Below, piece by piece: positions 8,700 to 15,356 of a stretch of 26,141 nucleotides of DNA; position 1 is the stretch's first letter, and each line of letters starts with the position of its first letter. The notes under the pieces were generated by a model, which saw nothing but the letters and a program-made list of their open reading frames with translations, did not search any database and was not told the origin of the DNA. The stretch comes from Marinilabilia sp964403175 (lineage in GTDB: Bacteria; Bacteroidota; Bacteroidia; Bacteroidales; Marinilabiliaceae): positions 1 to 26,141 of the forward strand of contig CAYOFH010000039.1 of the NCBI GenBank assembly GCA_964403175.1, written 5' to 3'. Both the position numbers and the translations under genes were made by a program.

Positions 8700-9140
8700 A
8701 TGAAAACATTATTCTTTACCCTTTTTTTGAGCCTTTCGGTGATGGCTGATGCCCAGTCGAAAACCGACACCATTGCTGCTTTTCTGGATGGTGTAATCAA
8801 CTTTCAGGAGGTAGAAGTGAACAACCATAATCCGGTCTCTACTGTTGGTGACCTTGCAGCTCAGCAAGCCGATACAGTTATTTTCCTTACCCGAAACAAT
8901 GTGAATGAAACCTTTAACCAGGCAAAGGAATACAACTACACACTAATTGTAGTAGGCATTCATACAGCTGCATTAGTAACCAGCTGGGAAGATTGTGTTC
9001 AGTCAGGCGCGTGGGGCGTTTGCATGCCTATGGGGAAAGGCTATGTTAAGCGTGGGAATCTGGAGAAAGAGAGGGGTTATATTAACAACATCATTGGTAT
9101 TCCCGACAATCAGAATAGAAAAGTTTATCTTTTCAACTAA
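8700..9140 (+). CDS. Small exported protein of unknown function at the end of the thiamine operon
   Basis: A 146-residue protein that I do not recognise. Residues 1-19 (ending VMADAQ) form a Sec signal peptide, so it is probably periplasmic or secreted. The mature part is a mixed alpha/beta-looking domain with a hydrophobic strand YTLIVVGIHTAALV and two cysteines in EDCVQSGAWGVC that could form a disulfide. It starts 38 nt after thiD with no recognisable promoter or terminator between, and a strong terminator follows it. It is therefore probably transcribed with thiMED and subject to the same riboswitch (inference). A link to thiamine or precursor handling is possible but not shown by sequence. 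Confidence 0.8.
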   Translation: MKTLFFTLFLSLSVMADAQSKTDTIAAFLDGVINFQEVEVNNHNPVSTVGDLAAQQADTVIFLTRNNVNETFNQAKEYNYTLIVVGIHTAALVTSWEDCVQSGAWGVCMPMGKGYVKRGNLEKERGYINNIIGIPDNQNRKVYLFN

Positions 9141-9162
9141 GAAATTAAGTTTCTTTGCATAA

Positions 9163-9200
9163 AAAAAGCTGAAATATCCTGATGGATTCTTCAGCTTTTT
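9163..9200. terminator. Bidirectional intrinsic terminator between the thi and pyr operons
   Basis: AAAAAGCTGAA (9163-9173) pairs perfectly with TTCAGCTTTTT (9190-9200). An inner ATCC/GGAT helix (9176-9179 with 9184-9187) extends the stem. The plus strand ends in five T and the minus strand in seven T, so it can terminate both converging operons. Confidence 0.85.
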
Positions 9201-9218
9201 ATGTTCCCCTTGTATCTA

Positions 9219-9250
9219 AAAGTCCAATCAAATTGCAAAAAATGGACTTT
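9219..9250. repeat. Inverted repeat downstream of pyrI
   Basis: AAAGTCCA (9219-9226) and TGGACTTT (9243-9250) are perfect inverted arms with a 16-nt loop. A related element repeats TAAAAGTCC at 9287-9295 and pairs GTCCC (9292-9296) with GGGAC (9311-9315). These may be 3'-end hairpins of the pyrBI transcript; the role is unknown. Confidence 0.5.
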
Positions 9251-9325
9251 GGAATAGATTAATTAAGTAATGGATATCAACGCTTTTAAAAGTCCCATTG
9301 GGTAATTTGGGGGACCATATCTTCA

Positions 9326-9790
9326 CTATGATGCCTCAAATCTCAACTCTTCCTGGGTGGTGATTTTTTCACAGTAATGACATCTCAGCGCCACATCTTT
9401 CTTGTTGATCACCTTAAAATGAGTGGTAACAGCCTCATTATTTGTTACACATTTTGGATTAAAGCATTTTACAATGCCCACAATGGTATCAGGAATAGTT
9501 ACATCACTTTTTTCCACCACATCAAAATGCTTGATTACATTTAATCGTGCATGAGGTGCAACCAGCGATATTTTATTGATCTCATGATCCTGGAAAAACA
9601 CCTCTGAGACTTTGATTATTGCTTTGCGTCCTTGTTTTTTACTATCCAGATTGGCACCAAAAGTTATTTGGGTACTAATTTTATCAAGACCCAAAATGGT
9701 TATTACTTTGAACAAATTTTCTGACGGAATATGGTCTATCACAGTTCCGTTTTCTATTGCACTGACTTTTAACTCCTTATTACTTGCCAT
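9326..9790 (-). CDS. pyrI: Aspartate carbamoyltransferase regulatory subunit
   Basis: Regulatory chain of ATCase, which binds nucleotide effectors and joins catalytic trimers into the holoenzyme. It has 154 residues from ATG 9790. The allosteric domain shows NGTVIDHIPSENLFKVI at the N-terminus. The zinc domain has the four structural cysteines C109, C114, C137 and C140 in KCFNPKC and RCHYC, essentially as in the Escherichia coli chain. An in-frame TTG at 9805 is possible, but the ATG fits the family start better. It lies 32 nt downstream of pyrB in the same operon, so the enzyme is expected to be the allosteric PyrB/PyrI type. Confidence 0.96.
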   Translation of the reverse strand: MASNKELKVSAIENGTVIDHIPSENLFKVITILGLDKISTQITFGANLDSKKQGRKAIIKVSEVFFQDHEINKISLVAPHARLNVIKHFDVVEKSDVTIPDTIVGIVKCFNPKCVTNNEAVTTHFKVINKKDVALRCHYCEKITTQEELRFEAS

Positions 9791-9822
9791 TTTTCTATAA
9801 TTCAACAGATTAAAAACCTTGC

Positions 9823-10740
9823 TTATTTAAATCCCATAACTGCTGCAATCAGAGCCATTCGGGTAAATACACCGTTTCTGGCCTGATCGAAATAGTATGC
9901 CTTGGGACTGGCATCCACATCGGTATGAATTTCATTTACCCTGGGAAGAGGATGTAAAACACGCATATTATCCCTGCTGGCTTTAAGCATATTGCGTTTC
10001 AACACATAAATATTCTTGACTCGTTCATACTCCATCGGATCGGAAAAACGTTCTTTTTGAACACGAGTCATGTAAATTATATCCGCATCATCAATGATTT
10101 CGGATAATTCACCGTGTTCGTAGTAAGGAATTCCGTTCTCCTGCAGAAAAAGTTTGTACTCTCGTGGCATCCTCAACTCCTCGGGAGATACAAAGTGAAA
10201 TGTGGGATTAAAATTAGAGAGAGCCATTAATAAAGAATGAACCGTGCGCCCATACTTCAAATCCCCAACAAGAAAAATATTCAGGTCATCCAACTTTCCC
10301 TGGGTTTTCCTGATTGAATACAGATCCAGCATAGTTTGTGTGGGATGCTGATTGGCACCATCACCTGCATTAATAACAGGCACGAGCGATTGTTCGGAAG
10401 CATACCGGGCACTTCCTTCCAAAGGATGCCTCATCACTATAAGATCGGCATAGCGACTTACCATTTGGATGGTGTCCTTTAAGCTCTCCCCTTTGGTGGC
10501 CGATGAGGATGCAGAGTCGGAAAACCCAACAACACGACCTCCTAGTCGGTTTATGGCTGTTTCAAAACTGAGCCGGGTTCGTGTAGAAGGCTCAAAAAAA
10601 AGACTTCCCACAATTTTACCCTCAAGTAACTTCTGGTCGGGATTGGACTCAAACTCTTCTGCCAAATCCAGGATCCGAAGAATTTCATCCTTACTGAAAT
10701 CGTTGATGGAGACTAAGCTCCGGTTCTTCATTTGAAGCAT
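9823..10740 (-). CDS. pyrB: Aspartate carbamoyltransferase catalytic subunit
   Basis: Catalyses carbamoyl phosphate plus aspartate to carbamoyl aspartate, the committed step of pyrimidine synthesis. It has 305 residues. The carbamoyl-phosphate motif is PSTRTRLSFE with STRT at 52-55. The 80s loop holds ATKGESL, RH is at 104-105, HPTQ is at 132-135, and HPLPR lies near the C-terminus. ATG 10740 is given as the start, and ATG 10731 (MKNRSLVSI) is equally plausible from family alignment. Upstream lies a leader with an intrinsic terminator and a Phe-rich ORF ending 20 nt before this start, which suggests control by attenuation. pyrI follows. Confidence 0.97.
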   Translation of the reverse strand: MLQMKNRSLVSINDFSKDEILRILDLAEEFESNPDQKLLEGKIVGSLFFEPSTRTRLSFETAINRLGGRVVGFSDSASSSATKGESLKDTIQMVSRYADLIVMRHPLEGSARYASEQSLVPVINAGDGANQHPTQTMLDLYSIRKTQGKLDDLNIFLVGDLKYGRTVHSLLMALSNFNPTFHFVSPEELRMPREYKLFLQENGIPYYEHGELSEIIDDADIIYMTRVQKERFSDPMEYERVKNIYVLKRNMLKASRDNMRVLHPLPRVNEIHTDVDASPKAYYFDQARNGVFTRMALIAAVMGFK

Positions 10741-10760
10741 GTTGTTCTTTATCTAGTAGT

Positions 10761-10940
10761 TTAAAAATAGTGTTTCGGAAAAAATAGTGACACAAAAAAA
10801 GACCCGGTCAAAAAATAACCAGGTCTTCTAAATAATATTTGAAAAAGAAAATAGTGGAAATACTTGTGAAATAAAACAACATTTCCGCATTTCAGTTGCC
10901 TGAATTTCAGGTCACTTTTTATTTTCTCTTGTTTCGACAT
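10761..10940 (-). CDS. Candidate pyrL-like leader peptide of the pyrBI operon
   Basis: An open frame of 59 codons, from ATG 10940 to a TAA at 10761, sits between the predicted promoter and pyrB. Twelve of the 59 residues are Phe, almost all in the second half (for example YFHYFLFQILF and GSFFVSLFF), reflecting a U-rich transcript just before and through the terminator stem. The frame reads across the whole terminator and stops 20 nt before pyrB. This is the same arrangement as the E. coli pyrBI leader ORF. The ATG would be only a few nt from the predicted transcription start, so translation is uncertain. It could instead be a chance open frame in a U-rich leader. Confidence 0.45.
   Translation of the reverse strand: MSKQEKIKSDLKFRQLKCGNVVLFHKYFHYFLFQILFRRPGYFLTGSFFVSLFFPKHYF
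10794..10827 (-). terminator. Intrinsic terminator in the pyrBI leader (candidate attenuator)
   Basis: Read on the minus strand, AAGACC (10827-10822), an A-C mismatch, then GGT pairs with ACC-c-GGGTCTT ending at 10799, followed by seven T (10800-10794). It lies about 115 nt after the predicted transcription start and 53 nt before pyrB, so transcription must pass it to reach pyrB. A U-rich stretch precedes it. Confidence 0.75.
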
Positions 10941-10949
10941 ATCAAAAAA

Positions 10950-10980
10950 CAAAATTACCACTTTTTTACAAAAATGTAAA
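10950..10980 (-). promoter_or_regulatory. Promoter of the pyrBI operon
   Basis: On the minus strand TTTA (10980-10977), 19 nt, then TAATTTTG (10957-10950). This is a perfect TAnnTTTG -7 element with the ideal spacing and one mismatch in the -33 TTTG. The predicted start at about 10943-10945 gives a leader of roughly 200 nt before pyrB. Confidence 0.7.
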
Positions 10981-11102
10981 GATTTTTCATCACTTCTGAT
11001 GTTAACGAACAAAAATAAATTTACTTCTACTCATTTTCAGAATCAAAACCCAAATTATTCATTAACTCCTATCAGTTGATTTCTTTCAGTTTGTTTATTA
11101 GG

Positions 11103-11134
11103 TTTATCAAACTCCGCTTAAATGTCTACTTTTG
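11103..11134 (+). promoter_or_regulatory. Promoter of the RsmI-like methyltransferase gene
   Basis: TTTA (11103-11106) is followed after 20 nt by TACTTTTG (11127-11134), a perfect TAnnTTTG element. This puts the start about 35 nt before ATG 11178 and supports that ATG over an upstream in-frame start at 11076, which would lie before the promoter. Confidence 0.6.
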
Positions 11135-11177
11135 TAATCGACCGATAATTCAAATCAACCTGGAAGAACAATTTATT

Positions 11178-11885
11178 ATGCAAGGAAAACTCTATATGGT
11201 GCCCAATCACCTGGGAAATGAAGACACTGCTTTTACCATTCCCGGCGAGGTAGCAGCACTGACTTGTCGTCTGCGATATTTTATTGTGGAAAACCTGAGA
11301 ACCGCCCGCCGCTACCTGCGACTTCTGGATCCCCAAATGGATATTGACAATTCAACTTTCTTTATTCTTGATAAGCATACCGGCCCCAAAGAATATTCCA
11401 CATTTCTTGAACCGGTAAAACAAGGTTACGACATAGGAATAATATCGGAAGCAGGGTGTCCGGGAATAGCCGATCCGGGAGCAGAAATTGTTAAAATTGC
11501 TCATCAGAAAAACATTCAGGTGGTTCCGCTTGTGGGTCCTTCATCCATTCTCATGGCATTGATGGCTTCGGGAATGAATGGGCAGAATTTTGCTTTTAAC
11601 GGGTATCTGCCTATTGACAAAAGCGAACGATCCGGGGTTATCAGACAATTAGAAGCTAAAAGTTCAAAAGACAAACAAACTCAATTGTTTATCGAAGCTC
11701 CCTATCGGAACAATGCCATGGCCCAGGATCTTTTAAAACACTGCCGGCCGGACACATTATTATGTATTGCCTGCAATATAACCATGCCTGATGAATATGT
11801 AATTACCCGTCCCATTTCTGCATGGAAAGGTAAACTACCTGAATTGCACAAGAAGCCCACCATGTTTTTGATTCAGTCTGTTTAA
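11178..11885 (+). CDS. SAM-dependent methyltransferase, RsmI-like (tetrapyrrole methylase fold)
   Basis: A 235-residue protein of the tetrapyrrole methylase superfamily, related to RsmI, the 16S rRNA C1402 2'-O-methyltransferase. The core IISEAGCPGIADPGAEIV (88-105) matches the RsmI SAM-binding segment, and VVPLVGPSSI and FNGYLP follow. The EDTR block of true RsmI is replaced by VENLRTARRYL (37-47), and the C-terminal RELTK segment by ACNITMPDEYV. It is therefore probably the shorter Bacteroidota paralogue with an undefined target, not RsmI itself. The gene is convergent with truA, and the two stop codons share the bases TTAA. Specific RNA substrate unknown. Confidence 0.85.
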   Translation: MQGKLYMVPNHLGNEDTAFTIPGEVAALTCRLRYFIVENLRTARRYLRLLDPQMDIDNSTFFILDKHTGPKEYSTFLEPVKQGYDIGIISEAGCPGIADPGAEIVKIAHQKNIQVVPLVGPSSILMALMASGMNGQNFAFNGYLPIDKSERSGVIRQLEAKSSKDKQTQLFIEAPYRNNAMAQDLLKHCRPDTLLCIACNITMPDEYVITRPISAWKGKLPELHKKPTMFLIQSV

Positions 11886-12640
11886 ACAGTCCGCTGAAAA
11901 ATCTCTGCCGGATACTCGATATGAGTAAGGAAAAGCGCCTGCGCTGGAGCAGAAGTTCCTGCCCTTCCCCTGTCTTTGGCCTCAATTATTTCACAAAATT
12001 CCTCTACTGAAATTTTTTTTCTGCCTACCTCAAGTAAAGTTCCCACCACAGCGCGCACCATATTTCTTAAAAAGCGATCGGCGGATATGGTAAATACATA
12101 TCGGTCATCACGTTGCTCCCAGTAAGCTTCTGTTATGTGGCAAAAATTAGTCTTGTTTCCCCCATGCAGGCGGGCAAAACTGGTAAAATCATCGTAATTC
12201 TTCAACTTATCAGCAGCAAAGTTCATGTATTCAAAATCGGGTATAAACCACGGACGGTGCGTCAAACTGTCTAAAAAGGGGTTTTTTTTAAGTACAAGAT
12301 GATATTCATAAGTCCTGGACACTGCATCAAATCTGGAGTTTACCCCATCTCTTACTTTGGTAAAGGAATATACAGCAATACCCGAAGGCAACATACTATT
12401 GGTTTTTTTTATCAGAACAGGTTCTTCGACAGGAAGAGATTCCACATCGAAATGGGCTACAAAATAAGAAGCATGAACACCGGTATCGGTTCTGCCGGCT
12501 CCGGTAACTCTTATTTTTTCCTGAAAAAGAGTCGTCAAAACCTGATCCAGAGTTTCCTGAATAGTAACGGCATTTTGCTGTTTTTGCCAGCCATGGAAAG
12601 CAGCTCCATTGTATGCTATTTCGATAAAATATCTTGCCAT
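11882..12640 (-). CDS. truA: tRNA pseudouridine(38-40) synthase
   Basis: Converts uridines 38-40 of the tRNA anticodon arm to pseudouridine. It has 252 residues from ATG 12640. The catalytic aspartate is D52 in GAGRTDTGVHA, and the N-terminal YFIEIAYNGAAFHGWQ and the segment FLRNMVRAVVGTLLEVG are family signatures. An in-frame TTG 27 nt further upstream is possible, but the ATG fits the conserved start. It ends tail to tail with the RsmI-like gene with a 4-base overlap, so both are RNA-modification genes sharing one 3' boundary. Confidence 0.96.
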   Translation of the reverse strand: MARYFIEIAYNGAAFHGWQKQQNAVTIQETLDQVLTTLFQEKIRVTGAGRTDTGVHASYFVAHFDVESLPVEEPVLIKKTNSMLPSGIAVYSFTKVRDGVNSRFDAVSRTYEYHLVLKKNPFLDSLTHRPWFIPDFEYMNFAADKLKNYDDFTSFARLHGGNKTNFCHITEAYWEQRDDRYVFTISADRFLRNMVRAVVGTLLEVGRKKISVEEFCEIIEAKDRGRAGTSAPAQALFLTHIEYPAEIFQRTV

Positions 12641-12698
12641 ATGTTGAAGAACAATGTTTTTATGCAAAGAAAAGATTTTTCCCTATTTAAATATTAAA

Positions 12699-12806
12699 AA
12701 CAAACCATGAAAAATCAATGAATGTTCATTGACAGATCCTTAAGCTTTTTGTAACTTTTAAAATATAAAGTACATACTAAAATATGGCTTGAACAAACCA
12801 TGAAAA
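12699..12806 (+). repeat. 15-bp direct repeat
   Basis: AACAAACCATGAAAA occurs at 12699-12713 and again at 12792-12806, 93 nt apart, upstream of the NTF2-like gene. Each copy contains an ATG followed by a stop after four codons. It may be a small local duplication; no function is evident. Confidence 0.5.
12715..12732. promoter_or_regulatory. Dyad-symmetric candidate operator
   Basis: TCAATGAATGTTCATTGA is a near-perfect dyad with 8-bp arms around a central TG. It lies in the divergent region between truA and the NTF2-like gene, 85 nt before the latter. The size and symmetry suit a dimeric repressor site. No regulator gene is adjacent, so the call is tentative. Confidence 0.35.
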
Positions 12807-12816
12807 CCTATTGATT

Positions 12817-13254
12817 ATGCTTAAAGAAAAGCCCATTGGAAATACTGAGAAAACTGTCAATAATGTAAAACAAGTGCTCCAGACTCTTTTAAAATCACAG
12901 GAGCGAGGTGATATTGAAAGCTTTGCCAATTGTTTTCTTCACGATTCTTCAGTTGTACATATCGGAACAGATATAGATGAATATTTTACCTCATGGCGCG
13001 ATTATCTGCACTGGATTGATAACTTTCTTATTTCCCGTAAAGGACAGGAGATTAACAGTAAAGAAACCAGAGTCATGTTAAGTGAAGATAAAAAAACAGC
13101 CTGGTATTCACAACTCATTGATACCTGCTACGAAACTAAAGGAGAAATTACCCGCATTGAGGGATTTAGGCATACAGGAGTGCTGATTAAAACTGAAAAT
13201 GGCTGGAAAATTGTGCAGAGCCATATTTCAGCCCCCTTGATTTCAGAATCCTGA
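12817..13254 (+). CDS. NTF2/SnoaL-like domain protein
   Basis: A 145-residue single-domain protein, apparently cytoplasmic. The pattern of an N-terminal helix pair (VKQVLQTLLKSQERGDIESFANCF), a strand VVHIGTD, and a final antiparallel block ending GWKIVQSHISAP is typical of SnoaL-like/DUF4440-type NTF2-fold proteins. The motif FRHTGVLIKTENGWKIVQSHIS is the most recognisable part. These proteins are enzymes or ligand-binding modules, and function cannot be inferred from sequence alone. ATG 12817 is preferred over an in-frame TTG at 12811. A dyad and direct repeats lie upstream. The next gene is 233 nt away. Confidence 0.8.
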   Translation: MLKEKPIGNTEKTVNNVKQVLQTLLKSQERGDIESFANCFLHDSSVVHIGTDIDEYFTSWRDYLHWIDNFLISRKGQEINSKETRVMLSEDKKTAWYSQLIDTCYETKGEITRIEGFRHTGVLIKTENGWKIVQSHISAPLISES

Positions 13255-13487
13255 ATTTTCCCTGCCTGTTGTAAAATCAAAGTAAAAATCAGACAGGATA
13301 TTATCCGTAAAAAAATGTAAGTCCTCCCGCCAAAAAAGTAAAGTAACAGAAATAAAAATCCCGGCATGCATTGTATTACAGTCAAAATCACCACACACAA
13401 ATCACTGAATACAAATAAAAATGCAGACAAACAATTATCTCCACTAAATGAATTTCTTATCAATCAATAACATCAAAAATCACAAGT

Positions 13488-13922
13488 ATGAAAAAACAAG
13501 TTGGAATTTGGATGAACACTGATAAAGCAGTGTTGGTTAGTTTGTTGAATGGGAAAGAAGAAAAAATCCAAACCATTGAATCGGATGTTGAGTCACGTTC
13601 ACACAATCCCAGAGAGATGAAACCCGGATCCCGGACAGGAACTGTGCTCATAGATGTAGATAAGAAAATGACACAGCGTAAAAATCATCAAATGCATAAT
13701 TATTTTGAAAAAGTAATGCATTCAATAGCCTCAGATACAGGCGAAATTTTTATATTAGGGCCGGCAACGACCAAAAAGCATTTTGAGAAAGAGCTTAAAA
13801 AACATTCTCAATTTCATTCGGTGAAACTGGAAATAAAATCGGCAGATAAAATGACCCAGCCACAGATGGTCGCTAAAATTAAAAATCATTTCGCAAGCAA
13901 TGAAAATCATAAAAACAACTAA
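13488..13922 (+). CDS. Conserved small Bacteroidota protein of unknown function
   Basis: A 144-residue soluble protein beginning MKKQVGIWMNTDKAVLVSL. I recall similar proteins as common hypotheticals in Bacteroidota. The layout is an N-terminal strand pair with WMNTDKA, a central ESDVESR segment, a helix QMHNYFEKVMHSI, a strand-turn EIFILGPATTKKHFEKEL, and a C-terminal ADKMTQPQMVAKIKNHF. The GPA-x-x-K-x-x-x-x-x-E pattern recalls the eRF1/baeRF-like fold of bacterial release-factor homologues, but I am not sure of that link. The gene is followed closely by pcm (4 nt between its stop and the preferred pcm start), so they are likely co-transcribed. Confidence 0.75.
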   Translation: MKKQVGIWMNTDKAVLVSLLNGKEEKIQTIESDVESRSHNPREMKPGSRTGTVLIDVDKKMTQRKNHQMHNYFEKVMHSIASDTGEIFILGPATTKKHFEKELKKHSQFHSVKLEIKSADKMTQPQMVAKIKNHFASNENHKNN

Positions 13923-13926
13923 CCTG

Positions 13927-14691
13927 ATGATAAATTTTATGCAAAAAAACTTTTTTAAAATAGCTCTTGATGCCTGCCTGTTGAAGGCAGGCATTATTAT
14001 CTTTTTACTTTTCCTGCCCATAGCCACTGCTTTTATGCAAAAGAACAATCAAAACCATCCATATCAGGAAGAGCACAGGGCAATGATAAGATCACAAATT
14101 ATTGCCCGTGGAATTAACTCAAAAGATGTTGTAGAAGCAATGCGCAAAGTACCCCGGCATATGTTTGTGCCTTACAACACCAAAAGTTTTGCCTATAACG
14201 ACCAACCACTGCCCATCGGACATGATCAAACCATCTCGCAACCATACATTGTGGCATATATGACCGAGGCCCTTGGCGCCAAAGCAGGAGATAAAGTTTT
14301 GGAAATCGGTACCGGCTCAGGATATCAGGCAGCGGTATTGGCCGAAATGGGGGTGGAAGTATTTACCATTGAAATAATTCCCGAACTAGCTGAAACAGCA
14401 AAGAAAAACCTGAAACGCGCAGGATATGATCAGGTAAACACCAGATGCGGAAACGGTTACAAAGGTTGGCCCGAAGAGGCTCCTTTCGATGCCATCATCA
14501 TCACGGCTGCACCGGAAACAATACCTCAGGCCCTGGTGGATCAGCTGAAAACCGGTGGCACAATGATACTTCCTGTGGGACAGAGTAGCAGCACTCAACA
14601 ATTAAAAAAAGTGGTCAAAAAATCTAAAGGAATCAGACAAACAAAATTATTACCTGTGCGCTTTGTCCCAATGATTAAATCCTACAATTAA
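13927..14691 (+). CDS. pcm: Exported protein-L-isoaspartate O-methyltransferase
   Basis: Repairs isoaspartyl damage in proteins by methylating the abnormal carboxylate with SAM. The catalytic domain (about 45-254) has the usual length. It shows PRHMFVP, the family motif IGHDQTISQPYIVAYMTE and the SAM motif VLEIGTGSGYQAAVL (124-138). Ahead of it is a hydrophobic leader, AGIIIFLLFLPIATAF (21-36), so the enzyme is probably exported or membrane-anchored. The start is uncertain: ATG 13900 overlaps the previous gene, and 13927 and 13939 are alternatives. A 10-bp perfect hairpin lies inside the leader-coding part. The next gene starts 3 nt after its stop, indicating an operon. Confidence 0.92.
   Translation: MINFMQKNFFKIALDACLLKAGIIIFLLFLPIATAFMQKNNQNHPYQEEHRAMIRSQIIARGINSKDVVEAMRKVPRHMFVPYNTKSFAYNDQPLPIGHDQTISQPYIVAYMTEALGAKAGDKVLEIGTGSGYQAAVLAEMGVEVFTIEIIPELAETAKKNLKRAGYDQVNTRCGNGYKGWPEEAPFDAIIITAAPETIPQALVDQLKTGGTMILPVGQSSSTQQLKKVVKKSKGIRQTKLLPVRFVPMIKSYN
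13970..13994. repeat. GC-rich perfect hairpin inside the pcm leader region
   Basis: ATGCCTGCCT (13970-13979) and AGGCAGGCAT (13985-13994) are exact inverted arms with the 5-nt loop GTTGA. The element is more GC-rich than its surroundings and lies in frame, encoding DACLLKAG in the N-terminal region of Pcm. Short TGCCTGCC/GGCAGGCA palindromes occur as dispersed repeats in some Bacteroidota, which this resembles. Confidence 0.6.
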
Positions 14692-14694
14692 TTT

Positions 14695-15231
14695 ATGGAT
14701 TGGGAGAACGAATTAAACGATTTGCTGCAGGAACGCAACATTGATGATGTAGTCTGTTATGTTCTCAAGAATTCCGGCGAAATTCCCCTCATAGTTGATT
14801 TAATGAAGAGCGAGAATGAAAAAATTGCCTGGCGTGCTGCCTGGGTTTTGGATCATATAAACATGCAAAACCCGGATCTGTTATTTTCTTTTTTACATGA
14901 AATCCTGCAAATACTAAAACAAACTACATTTAACGGTATACGAAGATCGCTATTAAGAATTCTGATAACGAATCCTACCGAGCTTAATGAAGATGGAGAA
15001 CTTCTGGATCTTTGTTTAAAATGGATTCACTCTCCAGCATTTCCTATTGCTGTCCGGGCACATTCTATGCAATTTGTTTTTGATTTACTGCCAAAATATC
15101 CTGAGCTTCAAAATGAATTCACTCATTTACTGGAATTTGCGTTGAATGACCAGAGTAAAGGGGTCCGGTCCAGAGCGAGGAAATTGTTATCTGCCATTGA
15201 GAACAAGGTAAAACATTTTGAAGATCATTAA
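14695..15231 (+). CDS. HEAT-repeat-like all-helical protein
   Basis: A 178-residue acidic protein predicted to be entirely alpha-helical. Paired helices such as NEKIAWRAAWVLDHI and SKGVRSRARKLLSAI match the HEAT/ARM repeat pattern, in which hydrophobic residues and Ala/Arg alternate along the inner helix. There is no signal peptide and no catalytic motif, so a protein-binding scaffold is the likely role. It starts 3 nt after the pcm stop and is probably the last gene of that operon. Small proteins of this type are common in Bacteroidota, and I believe some have been labelled by automatic annotation after a neighbouring enzyme. I would call it hypothetical. Confidence 0.72.
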   Translation: MDWENELNDLLQERNIDDVVCYVLKNSGEIPLIVDLMKSENEKIAWRAAWVLDHINMQNPDLLFSFLHEILQILKQTTFNGIRRSLLRILITNPTELNEDGELLDLCLKWIHSPAFPIAVRAHSMQFVFDLLPKYPELQNEFTHLLEFALNDQSKGVRSRARKLLSAIENKVKHFEDH

Positions 15232-15330
15232 TTATGAGATTCTTTACTATGTTCAGAGTGACAAAAGATACTGAACTTATGTTTTTTGGACAGCCTCAAG
15301 GAGAATCTGCGCTACAATGCAGGCACCTGT

Positions 15331-15356
15331 TCATGTGCATATATTAATCCACATGA
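15331..15356. repeat. Small inverted repeat at the 3' end of msrA
   Basis: TCATGTG (15331-15337) pairs with CACATGA (15350-15356), with a 12-nt loop, directly after the msrA stop codon. No T-run follows on either strand, so it is not a clear terminator. Confidence 0.35.

Noticed and set aside
12299..12697. 132-codon plus-strand open frame opposite truA
   Set aside because: Antisense shadow of a conserved enzyme; composition is not protein-like.
13128..13463. 111-codon minus-strand open frame rich in hydrophobic residues
   Set aside because: Covers the AT-rich gap after the NTF2-like gene and the end of that gene in antisense; no signal of a real membrane protein.
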